A DNA stretch of 6,412 bases from JAQBFJ01 sp032123435 (GCA_032123435.1 JAQBFJ010000261.1:1-6412), one strand, 5' to 3'. Shown: positions 1-5,266, numbered from the stretch's first letter. The notes: generated from the letters alone by a model not told the origin. Program-made: numbers and translations.

Positions 1-23
1 AATACTTGATTTGATGCAACGTT

Positions 24-115
24 GTTGTCAGGGAGTAAACCTCCGAGACAACCTCATCTCCTCCAACATGCAAAGTATTGATTTAATTTGAGACGTCAGT
101 CCCGAATTAAATCAA
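24..115. repeat. Two adjacent hairpins at the left edge
   Basis: The 214 bases before the transporter stop hold no gene I can support. Two hairpins are visible. The first pairs GTTGTC (24-29) with GACAAC (47-52), then a 2x2 mismatch, then GGAG (32-35) with CTCC (41-44). The second pairs TTGATTTAATTTG (78-90) with CGAATTAAATCAA (103-115), 13 pairs including one T-G, around a 12-nt loop that contains the palindrome GACGTC. A moderately T-rich stretch follows the second on the + strand, so it could be a weak terminator of a gene beyond the left edge. This is only seen as complementarity; function is unknown. Confidence 0.4.
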
Positions 116-136
116 CTCTTTTCTCTGTATTGCTCT

Positions 137-163
137 GTGCCTCCGTGTACTCCGTGGTAAATC
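137..163 (+). repeat. Dispersed repeat module A, copy 1
   Basis: This 27-base stretch (GTGCCTCCGTG, one base, ACTCCGTGGTAAATC) recurs at 5527-5553 with a single mismatch (T at 148, A at 5538). Read on the minus strand it has the CACGGAG-type word repeated three times. It lies 17 bases from module B here, as a separate unit. A short related word (GCACGGAGA) is also present near 6139. It is a dispersed non-coding repeat here, but codes for protein in copy 2. Confidence 0.75.
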
Positions 164-180
164 TCTTTTTCTCCTCCTCC

Positions 181-214
181 GCCTGCCTCGCCGAAGCTTT
201 CTTGCGAAGGCGGG
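181..214 (+). repeat. Dispersed repeat module B, copy 1
   Basis: A 34-base sequence identical to 5444-5477. It can fold: CTCGCC pairs with GGCGGG, enclosing a GAAGCTTTC-containing loop. It abuts the stop codon of the transporter gene on the minus strand (stop at 215-217), and the next bases, ATCCTGTCAAA (217-227), are module C. Modules B and C are thus directly joined at the 3' end of the transporter, the same B-C adjacency seen near 5477-5510. Confidence 0.8.
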
Positions 215-2053
215 TTATCCTGTCAAACTTCTTTTGATCTGTGGATCACGACGGCCTGCTGTCTGCATAGCTTTCCAGAAACACCAGGTCAATCCGCCGA
301 ATATGGTCATCAGTCCGACAGCAAGGAAGATATAAGCCGTACTGTTAAGGTGTCCGTCAACAGTAAATTCCGCTGCTGATTTGGATACAAGCCAACCACT
401 ATTTTGTGCTGTTTCGATAACCAGCGTAGAAACTGCCATAATAATCGCGACAAAAGTAATACCTTGCTTTACGCCTGTTTTGTTTACCGGATCCGGCATG
501 TTTTCATCATGATTGTCTTGTTTACCAAACCACCAGCACAATATTGGTATGGCCAGGAAAATGATTGAACCTATTACAAGAGGCCATGGCAATCTGCAGC
601 AATCGGAGGCATTATATTTTGTTATTTCGGCATGTATCATTCCGCTGACACTCCAGACGATGAGCACTGCCAACAGGGATGGCGCCACGTATTTAACGAC
701 AACATCCCACCACGCGTACAATTTCCAATCGGAACGTTCGTTCGCGTGTTTACGCATTTCCTTCACGAACTTACCATTCCATGCCCAGCCTACTACCAGA
801 CATTCGGCCAGAGCTACAATCAGTATTCCGAACGGACCATTAATGAGTCCGTCAACAAGATCAAGCCAGTTAAGGCCACCCCGTGTGGTAGTGAAAATGA
901 GTCCGACGCTGGCACCGACAATGCAAATCCATGGCAAAACATATTTACGCGGCCAATGTTTCTTAGTGTCACATACCGTTATCAGACATGCTTCCACAAT
1001 ACTGAACGCGGAATCTATACCCAGCGTTAACAGTGCCAGAAAGAAGATACAGCTGAAAAAAGCGGCGGCCGGCAATTGCGTGAGCCCGTATGGAAAAACT
1101 ATGAAAGACAATCCGACAGTACCTTCAGGTACCAGATCAGGCACAGGTGTGCCAGAGGCAAAGGACATGCCGCCCAGCATGGAAAAAACGGCTATACCGG
1201 CTATAAAGCTTGTACCTATATCGCCAAGTCCGATTATAAGTGCATTGTTGTTTATATCACTTTTACGATGCAGGAAACTGGCGTAACTCAACATCACAGC
1301 AAAGCCGAGGCTCATGGAGAAGAATACCTGGCCGAAGGCAAAGCGCCACGTTTCGGGGTTAAGCAATTTTTCCCAACGTGGTTCAAGATAGAACTCAAGC
1401 CCTTGTATTGCGCCTGGCAGGGTTAAACCCCGCACTGTAAGTATTAACAGCATTATCCAGGGCAGGGGAACTGTTACGAGAACAACTTTGCTGACCCATT
1501 TTACACCTCTGAACAGGCAGAGGTATATCAAAAGCCACGACGCCAGGCTTCCAGCCACTATTTTCCATGCAGGCATACCGAGCGCCATTGACCCATCGAA
1601 TCCGACCATATTTTTGAGAAAGTAGTGCTCCGCGACAGCTGGTCCTTCAGCGGCCCAGGGTAATGATGACTTACCAAGACTGATAATGGAGACGACGAGA
1701 TAATCAATGCAATAACCAAGAATAACGGCATAATAGGTAATGATGACAAAAGCCAGGGCAACCAGCCACCATCCCAGGAAGCGATATTTCTTCAGTATTG
1801 AGCCGAACGCGCCTGGCGGCCCCTGTTGTGCCCAATGCCCAAGTGAAAACTCCATGATTAACAGTGGTATACCCATAATGAGCATTGCTATAAAATATGG
1901 AATAAGGAACGCGCCGCCGCCATATGTATAGAGTTTATATGGAAATCCCCACAAATTGCCCAAACCAACGGCCGAACCTATGGCGGCAAGCACGAAGGCG
2001 GATCTGGTGTTCCATGATTCGCGTATTTCACCCTGGGGTAAATCTGATTTCAT
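215..2053 (-). CDS. Sodium-dependent NSS (SNF) family transporter, 14 predicted TM segments
   Basis: An inner-membrane Na+-coupled symporter of the LeuT-fold NSS family, probably for an amino acid or related amine; the substrate cannot be read from the sequence. TM1 carries GSAVGLGN (residues 26-33) with the unwound Na+/substrate segment, followed by YGGGAFLIPY (44-53). TM6 has GQVFFSMSLGF (241-251), TM7 GDIGTSFIAG (277-286), TM8 LGIDSAFSIVEA (344-355). Two hydrophobic segments (about 529-548 and 572-594) follow the usual twelve, giving 612 residues. LeuT gate Arg30 aligns with Gly36. The start ATG (2051-2053) has AAAGG only one base upstream, too close for a normal ribosome site. No alternative in-frame start looks better, since RESW at 11-14 is the usual NSS entry to TM1. 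The last codons and stop fall in repeat module C. Family assignment is secure; details of ion sites are by-eye alignment. Confidence 0.93.
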   Translation of the reverse strand: MKSDLPQGEIRESWNTRSAFVLAAIGSAVGLGNLWGFPYKLYTYGGGAFLIPYFIAMLIMGIPLLIMEFSLGHWAQQGPPGAFGSILKKYRFLGWWLVALAFVIITYYAVILGYCIDYLVVSIISLGKSSLPWAAEGPAVAEHYFLKNMVGFDGSMALGMPAWKIVAGSLASWLLIYLCLFRGVKWVSKVVLVTVPLPWIMLLILTVRGLTLPGAIQGLEFYLEPRWEKLLNPETWRFAFGQVFFSMSLGFAVMLSYASFLHRKSDINNNALIIGLGDIGTSFIAGIAVFSMLGGMSFASGTPVPDLVPEGTVGLSFIVFPYGLTQLPAAAFFSCIFFLALLTLGIDSAFSIVEACLITVCDTKKHWPRKYVLPWICIVGASVGLIFTTTRGGLNWLDLVDGLINGPFGILIVALAECLVVGWAWNGKFVKEMRKHANERSDWKLYAWWDVVVKYVAPSLLAVLIVWSVSGMIHAEITKYNASDCCRLPWPLVIGSIIFLAIPILCWWFGKQDNHDENMPDPVNKTGVKQGITFVAIIMAVSTLVIETAQNSGWLVSKSAAEFTVDGHLNSTAYIFLAVGLMTIFGGLTWCFWKAMQTAGRRDPQIKRSLTG

Positions 2054-2082
2054 GCCTTTATAATTAGCAAAATCTCAGGCAT
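2050..2082 (-). CDS. Possible 10-codon leader peptide overlapping the transporter start
   Basis: On the minus strand an ATG at 2080-2082 opens MPEILLIIKA and stops at a TGA that overlaps the transporter start as ATGA. AGGG (2091-2094) lies 8 bases upstream of this ATG, better spacing than the transporter has. Five of ten residues are Ile or Leu, which would suit an attenuating leader in front of an amino-acid transporter. Against it: the best -10 (2098-2103) would start transcription at about 2091-2092, leaving little or no Shine-Dalgarno, and a 10-codon ORF can occur by chance. The translational coupling is inferred. Confidence 0.3.
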   Translation of the reverse strand: MPEILLIIKA

Positions 2083-2098
2083 GTTTTCAACCCTGAAA
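2051..2098 (-). promoter_or_regulatory. Mutually exclusive hairpins around the transporter start
   Basis: In the transporter leader, CATGCCT (minus strand, 2083-2077) is perfectly complementary to AGGCATG (2057-2051). This 7-bp stem would bury both the transporter AAAGG/ATG and the leader ATG. The segment CCTGAGA (2079-2073) can instead pair with TTTCAGG (2098-2092), 7 pairs with one wobble. Both stems use CCT at 2079-2077, so they exclude each other. This resembles a small on/off translational switch, though the second stem reaches into the -10 region and may not be fully transcribed from that promoter. Confidence 0.3.
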
Positions 2099-2106
2099 TT
2101 ATAGCA
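2098..2106 (-). promoter_or_regulatory. Extended -10 promoter element for the transporter
   Basis: The minus strand reads TGCTATAAT, a perfect extended -10 (TGn-TATAAT) 45 bases upstream of the transporter ATG. No convincing -35 is seen at the usual distance, which an extended -10 can tolerate. Predicted transcription start is near 2091. Strength and use are inferred from the consensus match only. Confidence 0.5.
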
Positions 2107-2116
2107 CGATTTTTCC

Positions 2117-2148
2117 TTGGCTTTGCCGTCGAATAGTGTTACTTATAT
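2117..2148 (+). promoter_or_regulatory. Candidate promoter of the rib operon
   Basis: Just upstream of the riboswitch, TTGGCT (2117-2122) is followed after 17 bases by TACTTA (2140-2145), overlapping TTATAT (2143-2148). Either -10 would place the transcript start within a few bases of 2152-2155, exactly where the riboswitch P1 strand begins. Both hexamers are poor matches to consensus, so position supports it more than sequence. Confidence 0.35.
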
Positions 2149-2154
2149 CTTTGA

Positions 2155-2291
2155 ATCTTCGGGACAAGGTGATCTCGGATCATGAATTATTCGGGAAAAT
2201 CCTGACCGGCGGTAATAGTCCGCGAGTTCGTTAACGCGAATTGATACGGTGCAATTCCGTAACCGACAGTATAGTCTGGATGGGAGAAGAT
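2155..2291 (+). promoter_or_regulatory. FMN riboswitch (RFN element)
   Basis: This leader RNA binds flavin mononucleotide and controls the riboflavin operon. P1 pairs ATCTTC (2155-2160) with GAAGAT (2286-2291). Conserved RFN words follow in order: GACCGGCGGTAATAGTCCGC (2204-2223, P3), a TTCG/CGAA stem (P4), CGGTGCAATTCCG (P5), CCGACAGTATAGTCTGGATG (P6 and the joining strand) and GGGAGAAGAT. P2 (AGG 2167-2169 with CCT 2201-2203) keeps the usual TGA and AAT loop bases, but a 24-base hairpin (2173-2196) is inserted between them. The element ends 23 bases before an intrinsic terminator, so FMN most likely causes premature termination ahead of ribBA. The class is certain from the conserved core; mode of control is inferred from the terminator. 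Confidence 0.97.
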
Positions 2292-2314
2292 AATCGTGGT
2301 GTGCCTTTAACGGG

Positions 2315-2348
2315 GCCCGAGAATCTTTTCTCGGGCTTTTTTGTTTTT
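2315..2348 (+). terminator. Riboswitch-controlled intrinsic terminator
   Basis: GCCCGAGAA (2315-2323) pairs perfectly with TTCTCGGGC (2328-2336) around a TCTT loop, followed by TTTTTT, G and TTTTT. It lies between the FMN riboswitch and ribBA. CCCGAG of its left arm (2316-2321) is complementary to TTCGGG at 2158-2163, which spans the 3' end of P1's left strand and the following GGG. Without FMN that pairing could act as antiterminator, the arrangement known for RFN leaders of Bacillus type. Confidence 0.93.
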
Positions 2349-2405
2349 GGCATAATGGATACAGGACGAAAGAAATTATCGAAAACATCTTATTAATTGG
2401 AAATT

Positions 2406-3596
2406 ATGTTCAATGATATAAAAGATGTAATAGAAGCTGTCGCCCGCGGCAACATGGTAATAGTTACCGATGATGAAAACCGCGAAAATGAAGGCGATTT
2501 AATTCTTGGCGCCGAAAAGGTCACGGAAACTGCCGTTAATTTCATGGCCCAACATGGACGCGGCCTGATTTGTGTGGCAATGGATCACAAGCAGTTGAAA
2601 AAACTGGGGCTTGCTAAGATGCAGACACGAGGCAAAGGCGATGCATTCGGCACGGCTTTCATGGAATCTGTTGATGCGGCTCAAGGTGTAACAACCGGCA
2701 TAAGCGCGCATGATCGCGCGCATACCGTAAAGGTGCTTATTGACGATCAATCCACAAACAATGATCTGGTAAGTCCGGGGCATACATTTCCGCTTGAGGC
2801 AAAGGAAGGCGGCATATTGCGGCGCGCGGGGCACACGGAAGCGGCGGTGGATCTTGCCATATTGGCAGGACTTAAGCCGGCTGGAGTCATGTGTGAAATA
2901 CTCAAAGAAGACGGCAATATGGCCCGTCTTCCTGAACTGCGCGAATTCGCGGCCAAACACAATCTTAAGATAACATCCATCGCTGATCTTATTGCGTACC
3001 GGCTACGCAAGGAAAAACTGGTCGAATGCCTGCGAGATGTGAATTTCCCAACAAAATTCGGAGAGTTCAGGTTGAAACTATATAGATCGGCTGTTGACAA
3101 CAAGGACCATATAGCGCTTACAATCGGCGAACTATCACAGTCTCCAACGCTGGTTCGGGTACACAGTGAATGTCTTACCGGCGACGTATTTGAGTCATTA
3201 CGCTGTGATTGCGGCCCGCAATTACAAACTGCCATGAGTATGGTGGCAAAAGAAGGACAAGGTGTTGTGCTTTACATGCGTCAGGAGGGAAGGGGAATAG
3301 GTCTGGCCAATAAGATACACGCATATCAACTGCAGGATAATGGTCTTGACACGGTAGAAGCGAATCAACAGCTGGGTTTTGACGCGGATCTGCGTGATTA
3401 CGGGATTGGCGCCCAGATTTTGAGTCACATGGGTCTGAAGAAGATAAGATTAATTACTAATAATCCCCAGAAAATCATAGGGCTGGAAGCTCATGGTCTG
3501 GAGATAGTTGAAAGAATCCCGATTTTATGTAAAGGAACACCGCACAGTGAGAAGTATTTACAGACAAAACGGGAGAAGTTAGGGCACATGCTGTAA
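2406..3596 (+). CDS. ribBA: Bifunctional DHBP synthase / GTP cyclohydrolase II (RibBA)
   Basis: A cytosolic enzyme that starts both branches of riboflavin synthesis: ribulose 5-phosphate to 3,4-dihydroxy-2-butanone 4-phosphate, and GTP to the diaminopyrimidine with loss of formate and pyrophosphate. Residues 1-200 form the RibB domain, with acidic loop DDENRENEGDL (22-32), TTGISAHDRA (96-105), PGH (124-126) and RRAGHTEAAVDL (139-150, catalytic His143). Residues about 205-396 form the RibA domain, with zinc ligands Cys256, Cys267 and Cys269, RQEGRGIGL (292-300) and TNNPQK (351-356). All key residues seem present and the 396-residue length is normal. ATG at 2406 is chosen because MFNDIKD matches the family start; an in-frame TTG at 2397 would add three residues. 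The ribosome site is weak (GGA, four bases upstream). It is the first gene after the FMN riboswitch and terminator. Confidence 0.97.
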   Translation: MFNDIKDVIEAVARGNMVIVTDDENRENEGDLILGAEKVTETAVNFMAQHGRGLICVAMDHKQLKKLGLAKMQTRGKGDAFGTAFMESVDAAQGVTTGISAHDRAHTVKVLIDDQSTNNDLVSPGHTFPLEAKEGGILRRAGHTEAAVDLAILAGLKPAGVMCEILKEDGNMARLPELREFAAKHNLKITSIADLIAYRLRKEKLVECLRDVNFPTKFGEFRLKLYRSAVDNKDHIALTIGELSQSPTLVRVHSECLTGDVFESLRCDCGPQLQTAMSMVAKEGQGVVLYMRQEGRGIGLANKIHAYQLQDNGLDTVEANQQLGFDADLRDYGIGAQILSHMGLKKIRLITNNPQKIIGLEAHGLEIVERIPILCKGTPHSEKYLQTKREKLGHML

Positions 3597-3646
3597 TTTA
3601 AGTAGAAGTAATTACAATCAAACAAAAAAATAAAGGAGGTAAAGAA

Positions 3647-4117
3647 ATGAGTGTCAAAGAAATATCGGGATTATTAAAGGCTGATGGATTCAAGGCAGGA
3701 ATAGTTGTAAGCCGGTTCAACGAGTTTCTGACGAGCAAACTGCTGGGCGGCGCGATTGACTGTATTGTGCGGCATGGCGGGTCTGAAAAAGATATCGCCG
3801 TTGTATGGGTGCCTGGTGCGAATGAGATTCCCTTGGTCGCAGATAAAATGGCAGCATCAGGCAAATACAGCATGTTAATAGCGCTTGGCGCTGTTGTTGA
3901 AGGAGCTACTCAACACGCGGATTTAATTAACGCTCAGGTTTCACGTTCATTACCAAAATTATCAATGCAACACGGTATACCCATAATCAATGGCGTGGTC
4001 TGTGCCCGCAATCTTGAACAGGCAATTGAACGATGCGGAACAAAGGCGGGAAACAAAGGCTGGAACGCGGCCATGGCAGCGATCGAAATGGCGAATTTAT
4101 ACAAACACATCAATTAA
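3647..4117 (+). CDS. ribH: 6,7-dimethyl-8-ribityllumazine synthase (lumazine synthase)
   Basis: Condenses the ribityl-diaminouracil with dihydroxybutanone phosphate, the penultimate step of riboflavin synthesis; the family forms pentamers or 60-mer capsids. Visible motifs: SRFNEF (22-27), VPGANEIPL (55-63), GAVVEGATQHADL (81-93) with catalytic His90, and the phosphate-site signature GTKAGNKG (131-138) preceded by Arg129. Length of 156 residues is typical. Unusual points are Glu85 where Arg or Lys is common and Ala91 where an aromatic residue usually follows the catalytic His. The start is fixed by a very strong ribosome site, AAAGGAGGT (3632-3640), six bases upstream. It follows ribBA by 50 bases with no terminator between, so they are co-transcribed. 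Confidence 0.96.
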   Translation: MSVKEISGLLKADGFKAGIVVSRFNEFLTSKLLGGAIDCIVRHGGSEKDIAVVWVPGANEIPLVADKMAASGKYSMLIALGAVVEGATQHADLINAQVSRSLPKLSMQHGIPIINGVVCARNLEQAIERCGTKAGNKGWNAAMAAIEMANLYKHIN

Positions 4118-4210
4118 TTTCAGCAGAGCACCAGCGAAAAAATGATAGCAAAGTTGTGCTACGGCATGAAACTCAAAACATATCGCTGTGCTTTTCTCAG
4201 GTAAACTTAT

Positions 4211-4645
4211 ATGAACACCAGGCGCGAAGCTAGAGAATGGGTAGTTCAGATCCTTTTTCAACTGGATCTTAATTCCCAGGACAATTTTGATCAGGTTTTT
4301 CCTGAATTCTGGAAGGACAAAAAACCTGACAGGAAATTGCGCGAGTTTACCGAGAACCTAGTGCGGGATGTACGCAAAAACATAATTCAAATAGATGAAC
4401 TGATAAGCAGGTTTGCCGCGCACTGGGAACTGCACAGAATGGCTGTAATAGACAGAAACGTATTGCGCATGGCAATTTGCGAAATGATGTTAGGGGACAC
4501 ACCGCATCCAGTATCAATCAATGAAGCAATCGATATAGCAAAGTACTTTAACAGTACGGAATCCGGTAAGTTCGTAAACGGGATATTGGATCGGGTGAGG
4601 AAAGAGCTGACCGACACGACAGGTAATAAATCAAAAGACAATTAA
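4211..4645 (+). CDS. nusB: Transcription antitermination factor NusB
   Basis: An all-helical RNA-binding protein that joins NusE (ribosomal protein S10) on boxA RNA to support antitermination of rRNA operons. The N-terminal arginine-rich segment RREAREWVVQILFQLD (4-19), the central W-x-x-x-R-x-x-x-x-x-R-x-x-LR pattern (72-86), and the C-terminal INEAIDIAKYF (103-113) and ESGKFVNGILD (117-127) are family hallmarks. Length 144 is normal. It lies 93 bases after ribH, the common ribH-nusB order. The ribosome site is weak (AGG at 4199-4201, nine bases upstream). The gap contains an imperfect stem (about 4127-4136 with 4184-4192, one bulge) but no U tract, so read-through from ribH is expected. Confidence 0.95.
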   Translation: MNTRREAREWVVQILFQLDLNSQDNFDQVFPEFWKDKKPDRKLREFTENLVRDVRKNIIQIDELISRFAAHWELHRMAVIDRNVLRMAICEMMLGDTPHPVSINEAIDIAKYFNSTESGKFVNGILDRVRKELTDTTGNKSKDN

Positions 4646-4660
4646 TCTTATATCTTGTTT

Positions 4661-4738
4661 ATCCTGTAATCCTGTCAAAATTCCATTTCTTCTTTCCCCT
4701 TGTATCCAGGAAGAGTTTTTTTGACAGGATTACAGGAT
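4661..4738. repeat. 20-bp perfect inverted repeat built from module C
   Basis: ATCCTGTAATCCTGTCAAAA (4661-4680) is exactly complementary to TTTTGACAGGATTACAGGAT (4719-4738), with a 38-base loop. The core word, AATCCTGTC, also occurs three times in tandem at 5480-5506, and its variant ATCCTGTC at 217-224. It begins 16 bases after the nusB stop. It would fold strongly in the nusB transcript, but no U run follows, so it is more likely a dispersed palindromic repeat or 3'-end stabiliser than a classical terminator. Confidence 0.85.
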
Positions 4739-4754
4739 TTACAGGGATTGGATC

Positions 4755-4796
4755 CGTTAAATATCAATAGACTGATAACTCTATTGATATTTAACG
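4755..4796. repeat. 17-bp perfect inverted repeat, 8-base loop
   Basis: CGTTAAATATCAATAGA (4755-4771) pairs perfectly with TCTATTGATATTTAACG (4780-4796) around CTGATAAC. It is AT-rich, not followed by a U tract, and is not repeated elsewhere in the window. It could be a transcription barrier after nusB, a protein-binding palindrome or part of a mobile palindromic element. Only the symmetry is certain. Confidence 0.8.
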
Positions 4797-4845
4797 ACCG
4801 CTTCTGATGTTCAGGATCTGAACGTTTCGAAATTACTTCATCTTC

Positions 4846-4927
4846 CATATCCCGGCGTAGCTCGCTATTGCGACCGAAGCCGGATCCATATCCCGGCGTA
4901 GCTCGCTATTGCGACCGAAGCCGGATC
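4846..4927. repeat. Two tandem copies of a 41-bp unit
   Basis: The 41-base unit beginning CATATCCCGGCGTAGCTCGC is present twice head to tail (4846-4886 and 4887-4927) without mismatch. A third, partial copy (from GGCGTAGC on) begins the 102-base repeat at 5328. No gene is supported across it; reading frames here are accidental. Confidence 0.9.
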
Positions 4928-4996
4928 CCTCATCAGGAAAACTGTTCAAGAAATCTGTGGTAAAATTATCATTTTGCCCTGATTTCTTGAACCATC
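4895..4996. repeat. 102-bp dispersed repeat, copy 1 (contains long hairpin)
   Basis: Identical base for base to 5328-5429, at an offset of 433. Its 5' third is the second 41-bp unit. Its 3' half folds into a long hairpin: GTTCAAGAAATC (4944-4955) with GATTTCTTGAAC (4981-4992), an internal loop TGT/CT, then GGTAAAAT (4959-4966) with ATTTTGCC (4971-4978) closed by TATC. Zero divergence between copies implies recent duplication, gene conversion or mobility. Confidence 0.9.
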
Positions 4997-5067
4997 CCCC
5001 TCTTCCTGACTTCAACATTGGGACACCCTGAACAAAAAGCATGAAAATTATGGTAAAAATGATATAA

Positions 5068-5103
5068 ATCGCTTTCGAAATCGGGATCGCTTTCGAAATC
5101 GAG
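5068..5103. repeat. Two tandem copies of an 18-bp unit
   Basis: ATCGCTTTCGAAATCGGG (5068-5085) is followed directly by ATCGCTTTCGAAATCGAG (5086-5103), one mismatch. Each unit contains TTCGAA. It lies just upstream of the probable four-helix-bundle remnant. Confidence 0.85.
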
Positions 5104-5110
5104 AGGCCAT

Positions 5111-5179
5111 ATGGAACTTTGGCACGAGAAATTGGATGTTTATTGCTTGGGAATAAGCGCAAAGAACGATTTTCTTTAA
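5111..5179 (+). pseudogene. Probable N-terminal remnant of a four-helix-bundle (S23-type) protein
   Basis: A 22-codon ORF reads MELWHEKLDVYCLGISAKND and ends at TAA. The HEKLDVY segment is characteristic of the start of four-helix-bundle/23S rRNA intervening-sequence (S23) proteins, which normally run for about 115-130 residues. The rest of the domain is not found in any frame after it. It is flanked by ATCG-rich tandem repeats (5068-5103 and 5195-5216). AGAGG (5102-5106) lies four bases before the ATG. The match rests on a few residues, so this is a suggestion; an alternative is chance similarity inside repeat-derived DNA. Confidence 0.4.
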
Positions 5180-5194
5180 TAAAACAGGGGGAAT

Positions 5195-5216
5195 CGATAG
5201 CGATACCGATAGCGAT
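5195..5216. repeat. Tandem CGATAGCGATAC repeat
   Basis: CGATAGCGATAC (5195-5206) is followed by CGATAGCGAT (5207-5216). The ATCG-based wording is related to the 18-bp tandem units at 5068-5103. Together the two bracket the 22-codon remnant. Confidence 0.75.
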
Positions 5217-5266
5217 TTTAAAGGGGAGTCAACTTGTTGCATTTTACCCGCTGGACACCCAAATGC

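Noticed and set aside
513..1286. Long + strand open frames (513-1286, 632-1030, 1076-1426) opposite the transporter
   Set aside because: They are antisense to a clear NSS gene with all family motifs, and their translations show no recognisable domain or sensible composition.
2499..3235. Minus-strand frames opposite ribBA
   Set aside because: They lie wholly inside a well-conserved bifunctional gene and have no motif of their own.
4033..4233. 66-residue + strand ORF bridging ribH and nusB
   Set aside because: It overlaps the ends of both genes in another frame, has no ribosome site and no recognisable content.
4755..4796. Intrinsic terminator of the rib-nusB operon
   Set aside because: The stem is strong in length but AT-rich and not followed by a T tract on either strand, so it is listed only as an inverted repeat.
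4846..4927. CRISPR array
   Set aside because: Two head-to-tail 41-bp units have no spacers between them; no cas gene is present.
4833..5162. 109-residue minus-strand ORF after nusB
   Set aside because: Most of it is translated from the 41-bp and 102-bp repeats and the 18-bp tandem units; the apparent hydrophobic stretch is low-complexity repeat translation.
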